Origin: Pseudoalteromonas luteoviolacea
Lineage (GTDB): Bacteria; Pseudomonadota; Gammaproteobacteria; Enterobacterales; Alteromonadaceae
NCBI RefSeq assembly: GCF_000814765.1
Contig: NZ_JWIC01000010.1
Span: forward strand, 258,001 to 322,000
DNA length: 64,000 nucleotides
Direction of reading: 5' to 3'
Position 1 is the stretch's first letter, and each line of letters opens with the position of its first letter. The position numbers and the translations under genes were made by a program. Below the pieces are notes generated by a model. It had not been told where the DNA came from. It made no database searches and saw nothing but the letters and a program-made list of their open reading frames with translations. Of this stretch, positions 52,471 through 61,619 are shown in pieces.

Positions 52471-55400
52471 TTAGCGCATCCATACTTTAATATCAGCTAA
52501 ACCATTTGACTGTAGCAACTGCAGCTGAGACTCGACATTTTGACTTTGCTCAAACTCAAATGCATCTAATTCATCGTCAAATACCACCGTACCAGCCCCA
52601 TCACCACCGCTACGTTTCACTTGGTGCAGCGCAATGTCTGCAAGGTTAACAGAGGCTTCCCAGCCAATCACATGACCGCCTAGCATTTGCAATGGATAGA
52701 ATGACCATCCCACAGACACCGTCATCTTAGTCGATTTACCATTTGGCAGAGTAAAGTCGAATTCACCGACTGCTTTACACAGCTCTTTAACATATTGATC
52801 GACATCCGCACATTGAAAGTCTCGTAAGAGGAGCAAAAACTCATCACCACTCCAACGTGCAACATAGTCAGACCCTTGTGTTCGTGTATTAAGTAACGTC
52901 GCCAATTGTTGTAGGCAGCTATCACCGCCTATAGGGCCATTGGCGTCATTTATTTTACTGAACTTATCAATATTCAGGATCATCAACACTAGACTTTTAC
53001 CCTGCGCTTTTAAAGAGTTTGCATTGCGCTGGTAATGTTCAATGTCTTTAGGCAATTGATCAAATAAGAACCTGCGGCTTTTCAGTCCGGTTAATTCATC
53101 TGAATGACTCACCAATTTTAATTGCGTATTGACCTTGTTGAGTTTTTCATTCGCTTTTCTCAATTCAGTCGTGCGCTCAGTAACCAGCTCTTCCAGTGCT
53201 GCTTGCTTGCGCCTTTCTTGTGCTCTAAACACCCAAAATACTAGGTAGAATAAGAATATAAATCCACAGGTGATAATCAGCCTAAAAAACACAGTTTCAT
53301 CAAAGCGACGAGGTAAAGTGAGCTTTACCGTTTTAGAGTGTGCTTCTTGCCAATCTTCACCACGGCGTTTAACTTCCAATTTAAAGGTAAATTCGCCGGG
53401 CGGTAAGTTGGTGTAGATTGCCTCGCGGCGCGCTAATGCGTCTCGCCACTGCTCATCATGCCCTTCAAGTTTATACCGAAACTCAATACTTTGTGGAGCA
53501 TAAAAATCAATCGCAGTGTAGCGTATAGTCAAGTCTCTTTCGTTGGTATCCAGTACAATACTTTCAACTATTTTATTCGGCGTAAGCTCTCTCGTTGGCG
53601 TAGTGATCCCTTCAAAGCGAGGTTCAAGTTCGCTGTCGCTGAACAACTTAACACTTTTCGGAATACGGACTACACCTTGTAAACTGGGATACAGTAATAC
53701 GTCGTCGACTTCCACCACCGAGTCATGTCCAAGGCCTGTACAACACTGGCTCGGCATGCCATCAAGCTGGCGATCGAAGGGGTTGATAACTTGCTCAACC
53801 TTCAGGTTCTCAATTTCTTGAGTGAACTGCTCGATCGACATACGATAAACACCCTTCATAGAACTGACCCATATAAAGTTCTGTTCTTTATCAAAGTGTA
53901 AGGACAAGATTGGACCATAAGGTAAGCCATGAGAGGCATCTAATTGGAACCAATCACCAGACTCCGTGCGGTAGTAAAGCCCATCATAAAAAGTACCAAC
54001 CAAAGTAGTATAATTTTCTACATGTAGGATACTGGTAACATAGGCAGTTTCTAATGATGTTTGTCCGCCAATTTTTTCGATGCCTCGTTCGTTATATTTG
54101 TAGGCACCTTTATCAGTCCCAATAAACCCATACCGCGGAAAATCCACAACATAAGTAACAAACTGGCTACCGAGAAACGCATTGTATGTAAAAGGCGTCA
54201 ACCCATTGTAATCAAGGCGATATAACCCCCTACCAGTGCCTATCCACAACCCACCTTGATTAGAAGGGCTAATCGTAAATACTTGTGTCTGTCGGAATTC
54301 ACGATTGGGTATGGCCAACAATTGACCATTGTCATAAATAACAACACCACGACCGGTACCTAGGTATAGGCGACCATCCAAAAACTCCATATCATGGACT
54401 TCAACACCTTTAAGCTGGGCTGGTGTAATAACGGGTTGGTAATTATCATCCTGATCAAGCATTCCCACCCCTTCGCGGGTAGCAACCCAAACATTACCTC
54501 GAGGGCCCATAGTCATCGCTGATATCGCTTGTTTGCCGCGAAGACCTGCCTGAAAACGCTCTACCCGACCTGAATGGGCGAGCCACAAACCTTCGTTAAT
54601 ACTTGCCAGCCATACATTATTGCTTTTATCTATGAATAAGTCGGTAAACCAAATCCCCTGATCCAATTGTACTAGATCAACTGATTGCCATTCACCACCA
54701 CTTTCTTTATATAATAAGCGGCCGTAAGTAGAGACCCATAAGCCCCCTTGTTCATCACTTAAGAATTTATATACGGCACTATTGCCAATTTCATCAAATC
54801 GACGCAGTACTTCATCAAAGTCGAGGAAAAAAGCACCTAATTGAGATGCCAAAAAGAGCTTACCATCTACCCATGCAAGATCGTGGATATTAGTTTGTGC
54901 AAGCTGCCTTGGTAAGGAAATTTTGCTAGACAACTCCAGCCGCATACCATTAGAGCCAACAAATTGGGCTTCTCCGATACGTAATAAATGACGTTCGTTT
55001 ACCACCCAAATGCCATCGGGGGATGGCGCCATTTTTGTCACAGCACCGACTATTTGGCTGATATGAGTAAGCGACAATTTGCTGTCATCTAAGTTGTTTT
55101 TATCCAACATTAAACGTTTTGCAGAGATGTAATAGAGTCCATTGGCCGCGACCCAAATATTACCGCTATTGTCTTCAATGATGTCCTTGACATCGGCTTG
55201 AATTTTGAACTTCTGCGCTTTCATGGTTTGAGGATCTATGCGCAATACACCTCGTCGCGTCCCTACCCACAACATGCCAAAGCGATCAACCACAAGCTTA
55301 TTGATCGCATTACTCACAAGAAAATTGGTATTTTGAGTATTAAAGTTAACGAACTGGTGCCCATCGAACCGACTCAAACCAAATTGTGTGCCAAGCCAAA

Positions 55401-55548
55401 TATAGCCCTGCTGATCTTGCACCACACTTTTAATACTTTGTGATGGTAAATCATTTTGCATATTCCACTGCTTTACAACATAGTCGTTAATCGCTGCATT
55501 CACATTGAATACGACCGCCATAATGAACAGTAGGAAAAACTTGTGCAT
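52471..55548 (-). CDS. Two-component-propeller sensor diguanylate cyclase
   Basis: The frame is open to 55584, but ATG 55548 follows AGGGAG and starts a signal peptide (about 1-20), giving 1025 residues. A periplasmic part of roughly 720 residues carries repeated propeller motifs (such as DQQGYIWLGTQFGLSRFDG, GNIWVAANGL, GGLWIGTGRGL), then a Y_Y_Y domain, one membrane segment, a short coiled coil and a C-terminal GGDEF domain. The active-site motif reads SGDEF (900-904) and no clear RxxD I-site precedes it. It likely links a periplasmic ligand, often a sugar, to cyclic di-GMP. Confidence 0.92.
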   Translation of the reverse strand: MHKFFLLFIMAVVFNVNAAINDYVVKQWNMQNDLPSQSIKSVVQDQQGYIWLGTQFGLSRFDGHQFVNFNTQNTNFLVSNAINKLVVDRFGMLWVGTRRGVLRIDPQTMKAQKFKIQADVKDIIEDNSGNIWVAANGLYYISAKRLMLDKNNLDDSKLSLTHISQIVGAVTKMAPSPDGIWVVNERHLLRIGEAQFVGSNGMRLELSSKISLPRQLAQTNIHDLAWVDGKLFLASQLGAFFLDFDEVLRRFDEIGNSAVYKFLSDEQGGLWVSTYGRLLYKESGGEWQSVDLVQLDQGIWFTDLFIDKSNNVWLASINEGLWLAHSGRVERFQAGLRGKQAISAMTMGPRGNVWVATREGVGMLDQDDNYQPVITPAQLKGVEVHDMEFLDGRLYLGTGRGVVIYDNGQLLAIPNREFRQTQVFTISPSNQGGLWIGTGRGLYRLDYNGLTPFTYNAFLGSQFVTYVVDFPRYGFIGTDKGAYKYNERGIEKIGGQTSLETAYVTSILHVENYTTLVGTFYDGLYYRTESGDWFQLDASHGLPYGPILSLHFDKEQNFIWVSSMKGVYRMSIEQFTQEIENLKVEQVINPFDRQLDGMPSQCCTGLGHDSVVEVDDVLLYPSLQGVVRIPKSVKLFSDSELEPRFEGITTPTRELTPNKIVESIVLDTNERDLTIRYTAIDFYAPQSIEFRYKLEGHDEQWRDALARREAIYTNLPPGEFTFKLEVKRRGEDWQEAHSKTVKLTLPRRFDETVFFRLIITCGFIFLFYLVFWVFRAQERRKQAALEELVTERTTELRKANEKLNKVNTQLKLVSHSDELTGLKSRRFLFDQLPKDIEHYQRNANSLKAQGKSLVLMILNIDKFSKINDANGPIGGDSCLQQLATLLNTRTQGSDYVARWSGDEFLLLLRDFQCADVDQYVKELCKAVGEFDFTLPNGKSTKMTVSVGWSFYPLQMLGGHVIGWEASVNLADIALHQVKRSGGDGAGTVVFDDELDAFEFEQSQNVESQLQLLQSNGLADIKVWMR

Positions 55549-55573
55549 AGACTCCCTCTTTCTCAACTTTAAT

Positions 55574-56059
55574 TTAGCCGCCAAGGACCCCTGTTTTAAA
55601 CAAAGCCTGAATACAAATCAATGAAAAAATGCCTGCCAATACATCATCGGCCATAATCCCACGACCACCATGTAACTTCTTATCTAACATCCTGATAGGA
55701 CCTGGCTTCGCAATATCAAAAAAGCGAAACAGCAAAAAACCGACTAACAAGGATTGCCAATTAATTGCAGCGCCTATCATAGTAATGTAGAAACCAACGA
55801 CTTCATCCCAAACAATAGCAGGATGATCATGGACATTAACGTCGCGTGCAGTTTTACCACAGACCCACACGCCAAATATTGTCATCAAAACCGCGAGACT
55901 AACCTGAAACCAAATTGGCAACGTCATCGTAGCAAATATGAAAGGTAGTGCTGCTAAGGTCCCAACAGTACCAGGGGCTTTAGGCGCAAGGCCCGTACCA
56001 AATCCCAATGCAAATAATTGATGTGGGCGTTTGAGATTGAATTTTAACGACTTATCCAA
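55574..56059 (-). CDS. pgpA: Phosphatidylglycerophosphatase A
   Basis: PgpA removes the phosphate from phosphatidylglycerophosphate to give phosphatidylglycerol. The 161-residue membrane protein has the family motifs FGTGLAPKAPGTVGTL, HDHPAIVWDEVVGF, RFFDIAKPGPIR and GGRGIMADDVLAG with the acidic metal ligands. It lies eight bases after thiL, the standard nusB-thiL-pgpA order. Confidence 0.96.
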   Translation of the reverse strand: MDKSLKFNLKRPHQLFALGFGTGLAPKAPGTVGTLAALPFIFATMTLPIWFQVSLAVLMTIFGVWVCGKTARDVNVHDHPAIVWDEVVGFYITMIGAAINWQSLLVGFLLFRFFDIAKPGPIRMLDKKLHGGRGIMADDVLAGIFSLICIQALFKTGVLGG

Positions 56060-56067
56060 GCTCGCTC

Positions 56068-57033
56068 CTAATTAAAGTGTTCATAGCCAGCTTGCTCTAA
56101 AATAGAGTACTTCTCGCCATCTTTGTAAAGCTCTATGGAGCCAAGTGTATTTGTTACTTGCCCTATGCATGTTGCTTCAACACCATATTGCATTAATCTT
56201 GCTTCGACGGCACTTCTGTTGTTGTCATTGACAGTAAACAGCAATTGATAATCATCACCGTATGACAAACTCAGCATCTCTCTCAGAGCTGTGTCCTCTA
56301 ACGCGCGTAAATCATCAGAGATGGGTACCTTGTTGATATCGATATCAGCCCCGACCATTGAGCGATCTACAATATGTTGCAAATCCGCAAGTAAGCCGTC
56401 AGAAATATCAATACAGGAAGTTGCAAGGCCTCTTAGAACTTGTCCTGCCGCAACGTGAGGTTTTGGATAGTGCAGTTTTTCTACTACGCGCTTGTGTTGA
56501 TCGGGACTTAATTCAATGCCACGTTTACGAGACTCAATCGCTAAAGCAGCGTCGCCTAGAGGACCAGTAATATAAATCCAATCACCCACGTTAGCACCAG
56601 AACGTGTTAAAGATTTACCCTTTGGAATAATGCCTTTGGCGCAAATCGTGATAGTTAAAGGCCCCTGCGTCGTGTCTCCACCTATCAGCTGCACATTGTA
56701 GTACTCAGCAATTTCGTGCAACCCTTCAGTAAACTCTTCTAACCAAGCCATATCTACATTAGGTAATGTGAGTCCGATAGATATCCATGTAGGCTCAGCA
56801 CCCATCGCAGCAAGATCACTCAGGTTTACCGCTAACACGCGGTGACCTAACGCTCTGGCAGGAATGTCGGGGAAAAAGTGTACACCTTCAACTAAGGTGT
56901 CTGTGGTTACTGCAAGTTGACAGTTCTCTGGAATATCAACAACAGCACAATCATCACCAATACCAACGGCAACATCACGGCGAGTTATGCCTCTGCCTTT
57001 GAAGTAATGATTAATTAACTCAAATTCCTTCAT
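56068..57033 (-). CDS. thiL: Thiamine-monophosphate kinase
   Basis: ThiL phosphorylates thiamine monophosphate to the active diphosphate. The 321-residue protein has the PurM-like signatures GIGDDCAVVD, TTDTLVEGVHF, VNLSDLAAMGAEP, GGDTTQG and CIDISDGLLADL. Its start lies just after a strong terminator that follows nusB, so it depends on read-through or on a promoter inside nusB. Confidence 0.97.
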   Translation of the reverse strand: MKEFELINHYFKGRGITRRDVAVGIGDDCAVVDIPENCQLAVTTDTLVEGVHFFPDIPARALGHRVLAVNLSDLAAMGAEPTWISIGLTLPNVDMAWLEEFTEGLHEIAEYYNVQLIGGDTTQGPLTITICAKGIIPKGKSLTRSGANVGDWIYITGPLGDAALAIESRKRGIELSPDQHKRVVEKLHYPKPHVAAGQVLRGLATSCIDISDGLLADLQHIVDRSMVGADIDINKVPISDDLRALEDTALREMLSLSYGDDYQLLFTVNDNNRSAVEARLMQYGVEATCIGQVTNTLGSIELYKDGEKYSILEQAGYEHFN

Positions 57034-57037
57034 ACAT

Positions 57038-57062
57038 TAAAAAAGCCGGCCAACGCCGGCTC
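57038..57062 (-). terminator. Intrinsic terminator between nusB and thiL
   Basis: On the minus strand AGCCGGC (57061-57055) pairs with GCCGGCT (57050-57044) across a four-base loop and is followed by six T. It ends five bases before the thiL start codon. Confidence 0.85.
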
Positions 57063-57077
57063 TCCTCATGATTCTGA

Positions 57078-57488
57078 TTATTGGCGGATTTTCTTAACTG
57101 CTTTGTCCAACACGCCATTTACAAATTTATGGCTGTCTTCTGCACCAAACATTTTGGCCAGTTCAATCCCTTCGTTGATAGCCACTTTATATGGCACATC
57201 TTCACGGAACTTAAGCTCATACGCACTGACGCGTAAAGTCGCTAATTCAACCATGTCTAAGTCGTCAAATGGACGAGATAGGTGAGGCTGAATCGCTTCA
57301 TCCAACTGTTTATGGTTTACTGCAACACCGCGTGCTAAATCTTTAAAATACTCCACATCTACTTTTGATACGTCGTTCTCGATTAGCATTTGCTGTTCAA
57401 TATCAGCAATAGGGTTGCCACTTAACTGCCATGAGTAGACAGCTTGCAATGCAAGCACACGCGCTTTACGTCTAGCTGCTGGTTTCAC
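57078..57488 (-). CDS. nusB: Transcription antitermination factor NusB
   Basis: NusB with S10 (NusE) forms the rRNA antitermination complex on boxA. The 136-residue helical protein starts KPAARRKARVLALQAVYSWQLSG, the RNA-binding arginine-rich end, and contains ELKFREDVPYKVAINEGIELAK and HKFVNGVLDK. It lies 11 bases after ribH and ahead of a strong terminator. Confidence 0.97.
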   Translation of the reverse strand: MKPAARRKARVLALQAVYSWQLSGNPIADIEQQMLIENDVSKVDVEYFKDLARGVAVNHKQLDEAIQPHLSRPFDDLDMVELATLRVSAYELKFREDVPYKVAINEGIELAKMFGAEDSHKFVNGVLDKAVKKIRQ

Positions 57489-57499
57489 TTAGATTCCTC

Positions 57500-57964
57500 T
57501 TAAATTTGCTCAAGTACGTTAACCATTTCTAGAGCACCAAGTGCAGCTTCGCCACCCTTGTTACCCATTTTAGTTCCCGCACGTTCGATAGCTTGCTCAA
57601 TACTTTCTGTCGTCAATACACCAAAAGCAACTGGAATATCGTAGTCTAATGAAACGCATGCTAGTCCTTTATTTGATTCGTTAGCAACCAAATCAAAGTG
57701 TGGTGTACCACCACGAATAATAACGCCTAGCGCGATAATAGCATCATGCTCTTTTTTCATTGCAACACGTTTAGCTGCAAGAGGTAACTCAACTGCGCCT
57801 GGTACATAAACCACTGTGATGTCTTCATCTTTCACGCCACCAGTGCGCTTAAGCTCATCTACTGCACCTTCTAGTAAGCTGCTGCCGATGAAATCGTTAA
57901 AACGAGAAATGACAATGGCAAATTTTTTACCTGGTGCGAACTTGTTACCTTCAATTATTTTCAT
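57500..57964 (-). CDS. ribH: 6,7-dimethyl-8-ribityllumazine synthase
   Basis: RibH condenses the ribityl-uracil with dihydroxybutanone phosphate. The frame is open to 58018, but ATG 57964 gives the family start MKIIEGN and 154 residues. Motifs include RFNDFIGSSLLEGAVDEL, VPGAVELPLAAK, GVIIRGGTPHFD and PVAFGVLTTESIEQA. It lies downstream of ribBX, separated by a terminator at 58032-58061, and 11 bases upstream of nusB. Confidence 0.97.
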   Translation of the reverse strand: MKIIEGNKFAPGKKFAIVISRFNDFIGSSLLEGAVDELKRTGGVKDEDITVVYVPGAVELPLAAKRVAMKKEHDAIIALGVIIRGGTPHFDLVANESNKGLACVSLDYDIPVAFGVLTTESIEQAIERAGTKMGNKGGEAALGALEMVNVLEQI

Positions 57965-58025
57965 TAGATGATTCCTGATCAGTATTAGCAATAGCCAAAT
58001 TGACGCGCATAATAGCACATCTTAA

Positions 58026-58061
58026 AGAAAAACACCTACTGTCCAACTAGACAGTAGGTGT
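58026..58061 (-). terminator. Intrinsic terminator between ribBX and ribH
   Basis: A perfect 12-base stem, 58032-58043 with 58050-58061 (ACACCTACTGTC and its complement), has a six-base loop and is followed on the minus strand by TTTTTCTTT. Part of the transcription must pass it, or ribH has its own start. Confidence 0.85.
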
Positions 58062-58079
58062 AAAAAGTGATGACCGAAA

Positions 58080-59192
58080 TTATTTCGGCTCTACATAATC
58101 GACAACTTCTAAGTGGAAGCCCGAAAGTGCGTGGTATTTCTTCGGCAAACTCATAAGGCGCATTTTCTGAATGCCTAAGTCCGCTAAAATTTGAGAACCC
58201 ACCCCAACAGTACGAGAAGTACCTTGGAACTTACGATAATTGATTTTTTCGCCTTGATCTTCAGCAGCAAATGCCTTAACTAGCTGTTCTAAATCTTCGG
58301 TTTGCTCACTCTTGCCCAAAATAACCAGCGCGCCTTCATTTTCGGCAATGTGCTTCATTGCACCATGAAGTGTCCAGCTACGGTCTGCGCTTCTATCAGA
58401 CAATAAGATGTCATTAAACGTACTTTGCAAATGCACACGCACTAATGTCGGTTCGTCTTCTTTAACTTCACCTTTAAGCAATACGTAATGAAGCTGATTA
58501 TCAATAGTATCTTTATAAGTAACTAGGTCAAATTCACCAAATTCTGTTGGTAGTTTACACTTCGCCACTCTTTCTATCGTCGTTTCGTTTAAATTTCTAT
58601 ATTCAATTAAATCGGCAATTGTACCGATTTTAATATTATGTTCTTTTGCGAACACTTCCAGTTCAGGACGTCTTGCCATCGTGCCATCAGGATTCAAGAT
58701 TTCGACAATCACCGATGAAGGCTCAAGACCCGCTAAACGTGCTAAGTCACAACCCGCTTCAGTATGGCCCGCACGAGTCAATACACCACCAGGCTGCGCC
58801 ATAATAGGGAAAATATGACCCGGCTGAACAATGTCTTCTGGCACCGCGCCTTTAGCAACCGCAGCTTGCACAGTTCTTGATCTATCCGCCGCTGAAATAC
58901 CCGTTGTGACACCTTTAGCCGCTTCAATTGACATCGTAAAGTTAGTAGAAAACTGAGCGCCGTTATTTCTAACCATCAGCGGAAGATCGAGTTGCTGACA
59001 TCTCTCTTGCGTCATAGTTAGGCATATAAGACCACGGCCATAGGTCGCCATAAAGTTAATCGCTTCGGGCGTAATATGCTCTGCCGCGATGATTAAGTCG
59101 CCTTCATTTTCTCGATCTTCATCATCCATCAAGATAACCATTTTGCCGGCTTTAATGTCTTCGATGATTTCTTTTGCGCTGTTTAAGCTCAT
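58080..59192 (-). CDS. ribBX: 3,4-dihydroxy-2-butanone-4-phosphate synthase with inactive RibA-like domain (RibBX)
   Basis: The 370-residue protein joins a complete RibB domain (1-200: DDEDRENEGD, HTEAGCDLARLAG) to a C-terminal domain with the fold of GTP cyclohydrolase II. This second domain lacks the zinc-binding cysteines: where active RibA has a C-x-C-D-C-G motif after VRVH-S/E-C, this has VRVHLQSTFNDILLSDRSAD. The pattern equals the RibBX variants described in many Proteobacteria, which supply RibB activity only. An active RibA must be encoded elsewhere. Confidence 0.9.
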   Translation of the reverse strand: MSLNSAKEIIEDIKAGKMVILMDDEDRENEGDLIIAAEHITPEAINFMATYGRGLICLTMTQERCQQLDLPLMVRNNGAQFSTNFTMSIEAAKGVTTGISAADRSRTVQAAVAKGAVPEDIVQPGHIFPIMAQPGGVLTRAGHTEAGCDLARLAGLEPSSVIVEILNPDGTMARRPELEVFAKEHNIKIGTIADLIEYRNLNETTIERVAKCKLPTEFGEFDLVTYKDTIDNQLHYVLLKGEVKEDEPTLVRVHLQSTFNDILLSDRSADRSWTLHGAMKHIAENEGALVILGKSEQTEDLEQLVKAFAAEDQGEKINYRKFQGTSRTVGVGSQILADLGIQKMRLMSLPKKYHALSGFHLEVVDYVEPK

Positions 59193-59227
59193 AATTTTCC
59201 CATTAATTACTTTGTTTGAATGGCCAA

Positions 59228-59884
59228 TTACTTAATAAAGCCAGCTTGCGCCAACAAACTGGTTGTGAGAGTCGATTCACTTGGCGCGCTTTGATTACCT
59301 TGCACTAAACGCTCCAAATATCTAGCAATTTGATCAACTTCTAGATTCACCAATGTGCCCACTTTAAAATCAGCTATTGTTGTTTCTTGTGCTGTATGAG
59401 GCACTATGGTGAGTTTAAACTTATTTTCTTCAACGGCATTGACGGTCAAACTGATCCCATCAATAGCCACCGAACCTTTATACGGAATATACTTTAATAA
59501 TGCATGTGGCACCGACAACCAATAATCGGTTGCGCGAGCATTTGCCTCTACAGCGACAATGCTTGCAACACCATCTACATGGCCTGATACTAAGTGTCCA
59601 CCTAGGCGAGATGTTGGCTGCAGCGCTTTTTCTAAATTAACCTTTTGGCCAACTTTATATTCGCCAAATCGCGTAAGCGACAAAGTTTCATTTGATACGT
59701 CAGCTCTGAAGCCATCGTTGAACTTTTCTACCACAGTCAAACAAACACCATTGGTTGCGATACTATCCCCAAGCGCTACATCAGCCATATCCAAATTATG
59801 CGATTGCACTTTAACGCTCAAATCGCCTTGTTTTAAGGTCAGTTCGGTTAATGTGCCAGTTGCTTCAATGATACCTGTAAACAT
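59228..59884 (-). CDS. ribE: Riboflavin synthase, alpha chain
   Basis: It forms riboflavin from two lumazine molecules by dismutation. The 218-residue protein holds two repeated lumazine-binding domains: MFTGIIEATGTL with GDSIATNGVCLTV, and GHLVSGHVDG with GSVAIDGISLTVN. The start is eight bases after ribD. No FMN riboswitch was recognised before it or before ribBX. Confidence 0.97.
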   Translation of the reverse strand: MFTGIIEATGTLTELTLKQGDLSVKVQSHNLDMADVALGDSIATNGVCLTVVEKFNDGFRADVSNETLSLTRFGEYKVGQKVNLEKALQPTSRLGGHLVSGHVDGVASIVAVEANARATDYWLSVPHALLKYIPYKGSVAIDGISLTVNAVEENKFKLTIVPHTAQETTIADFKVGTLVNLEVDQIARYLERLVQGNQSAPSESTLTTSLLAQAGFIK

Positions 59885-59892
59885 ATTTACTC

Positions 59893-61008
59893 TTATTTAT
59901 TGATTGCACTAATGCGGATATCTGTGCCAACTTGGACACACTCAGTTATTTCTAGTTCGGGGATCTGATCCATCTCAGTCAATACCGAGCTGTTAAACAA
60001 CCCTCTCCCCCCTTCGCCAATAATTTTGGGCGCCATGTAAATGATATATTCATCAATTAAATTTTGCTGATGCATAGCGCCACACAAGGTCGCACCGGCT
60101 TCCAACCATACTTGGTTAATATTTTGCGCCGCTAAAAACGCCATCGCAGCATGTAAATCTAACTTACCTGACACCTCAGGTAAGCAGACTTGCTCTACAA
60201 AATGAGGCCATTGATGCTGATTATCAAGTTTGGTACGTAAAATAATGACTTTAGAATCATGACAAAATAAATTTAGATCCGGATGCAAGCGATTTTGAGT
60301 ATCAATAATGACACGTACTGGCTGTCGCAATTTAGCCATTGACTCCACTTTACCAAAGTCACTGAATTCATTTGCCCGCACATTAAGTTTAGCATCGTCA
60401 ATCAGAACCGTATCTGCACCGGATAAGATTGCACAGCTTTGTGCCCGAAAACGCTGAACATCTTGTCTAGCTTGCGGTCCAGTGATCCATTTACTCTGCC
60501 CATTGTGTAATGCTGTTTTTCCATCCAAACTTGCTGCTAGCTTTGCAATCACGTAGGGCTTACCTGTTTCCATTCTTTTGAGAAACCCTTTATTCAGAGC
60601 TCGTGCAGCGCCTTCCATTAAACCAGAAGCCGTTTCAATGCCCGCTTCTTCGAGCATCTTTAACCCGTTACCAGCAACTTGTGGATTTGGATCAACCATG
60701 GCACACACAACTCTTGCGACACCAGCATCAATCAAGCCTTTAGCGCAAGGTGGTGTTCGGCCATAATGGCTGCATGGCTCCAGCGTCACGTAAGCTGTCG
60801 CACCTTGAGTATTGCCAGCAGCTTCTCTGAGTGCATGCACCTCTGCATGAGGACCACCCGCTTGGATATGAAATCCCTGTCCAATGACTTCGCCCTCTTT
60901 AACAATGACGCAGCCTACGTTGGGATTTGGTGTTGTTGTGTATTGCCCTTGCTGTGCAAGTTCAATGGCCATTGCCATATAGTTATGATCAGCCTGCGTA
61001 AAGCCCAT
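59893..61008 (-). CDS. ribD: Bifunctional riboflavin deaminase/reductase RibD
   Basis: RibD deaminates and then reduces the pyrimidine intermediate of the riboflavin pathway. The 371-residue protein has the N-terminal zinc deaminase (about 1-145) with HAEVHALREA and TLEPCSHYGRTPPC, and a C-terminal DHFR-like reductase (about 150-371) with KLAASLDGKTALHNGQSKWITG and the C-terminal EAGATLCGA. Its ATG overlaps the nrdR stop in TAATG, so the two are coupled. Confidence 0.97.
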   Translation of the reverse strand: MGFTQADHNYMAMAIELAQQGQYTTTPNPNVGCVIVKEGEVIGQGFHIQAGGPHAEVHALREAAGNTQGATAYVTLEPCSHYGRTPPCAKGLIDAGVARVVCAMVDPNPQVAGNGLKMLEEAGIETASGLMEGAARALNKGFLKRMETGKPYVIAKLAASLDGKTALHNGQSKWITGPQARQDVQRFRAQSCAILSGADTVLIDDAKLNVRANEFSDFGKVESMAKLRQPVRVIIDTQNRLHPDLNLFCHDSKVIILRTKLDNQHQWPHFVEQVCLPEVSGKLDLHAAMAFLAAQNINQVWLEAGATLCGAMHQQNLIDEYIIYMAPKIIGEGGRGLFNSSVLTEMDQIPELEITECVQVGTDIRISAINK

Positions 61009-61457
61009 TAATCACCCAACCTTGCGATTTCTTCACCAAACTCTTTAATGTCTTCAAAACTGCGATAAACAGAGGCAAATCGAACGTAAGCCACTTTATC
61101 GAGTTTTTTAAGCGCCTCCATGATGCATTCGCCGATCATTTTACTGTCTACTTCACGCTCACCAGTTGCCCGGATCTGTGATTTGATTTGATGCACAACC
61201 TCTTCGACTTGTTCTGTACTGACTGGACGCTTTTCTAATGCTCTATGCAAACCATTAAGTAACTTATCTTCGTTAAAAGGCTCTCGCGTACCATCTTGTT
61301 TTATCACTCTGGGCATTAATAGTTCCGCCCCTTCAAACGTGGTGAAGCGCTCATGACATACTATACACTCGCGACGGCGTCGTACTTGATGACCCGATGC
61401 CACCAAACGCGAATCAATAACTTTAGTATCTTTTGCCGTACAAAAAGGACAATGCAT
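61008..61457 (-). CDS. nrdR: Transcriptional repressor NrdR
   Basis: NrdR represses ribonucleotide reductase genes in response to nucleotide binding. The 149-residue protein has an N-terminal zinc ribbon with C3-C6 (CPFC) and C31-C34 (CIVC), the RRRRECIVCHERFTTFE motif and an ATP-cone (about 46-136). It heads the rib block, and its order nrdR-ribD is widespread. A terminator of glyA lies upstream, so a promoter is expected between 61458 and about 61560. Confidence 0.97.
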   Translation of the reverse strand: MHCPFCTAKDTKVIDSRLVASGHQVRRRRECIVCHERFTTFEGAELLMPRVIKQDGTREPFNEDKLLNGLHRALEKRPVSTEQVEEVVHQIKSQIRATGEREVDSKMIGECIMEALKKLDKVAYVRFASVYRSFEDIKEFGEEIARLGD

Positions 61458-61558
61458 ATATTCTCACTGTTGGGTAATATTCTTAATGCAGCGTTTAAAT
61501 ATCTTCAATACCAAAACATAACTGGTTTATGCGTTTACAACGCGAAAATTAGAGATAA

Positions 61559-61583
61559 CAAAAAGGCCGCATAAATGCGGCCC
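61559..61583 (-). terminator. Intrinsic terminator after glyA
   Basis: GGCCGCAT (61565-61572) pairs with ATGCGGCC (61575-61582); on the minus strand it is followed by TTTTTG. It separates glyA from nrdR. Confidence 0.82.
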
Positions 61584-61619
61584 TTATAATATCAAAATTA
61601 ACGCAAATTGTGAGTTTAA

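Noticed and set aside
58062..61020. FMN riboswitch in the rib block
   Set aside because: The gaps before ribE, ribBX and ribH are too short and lack the conserved RFN core elements.
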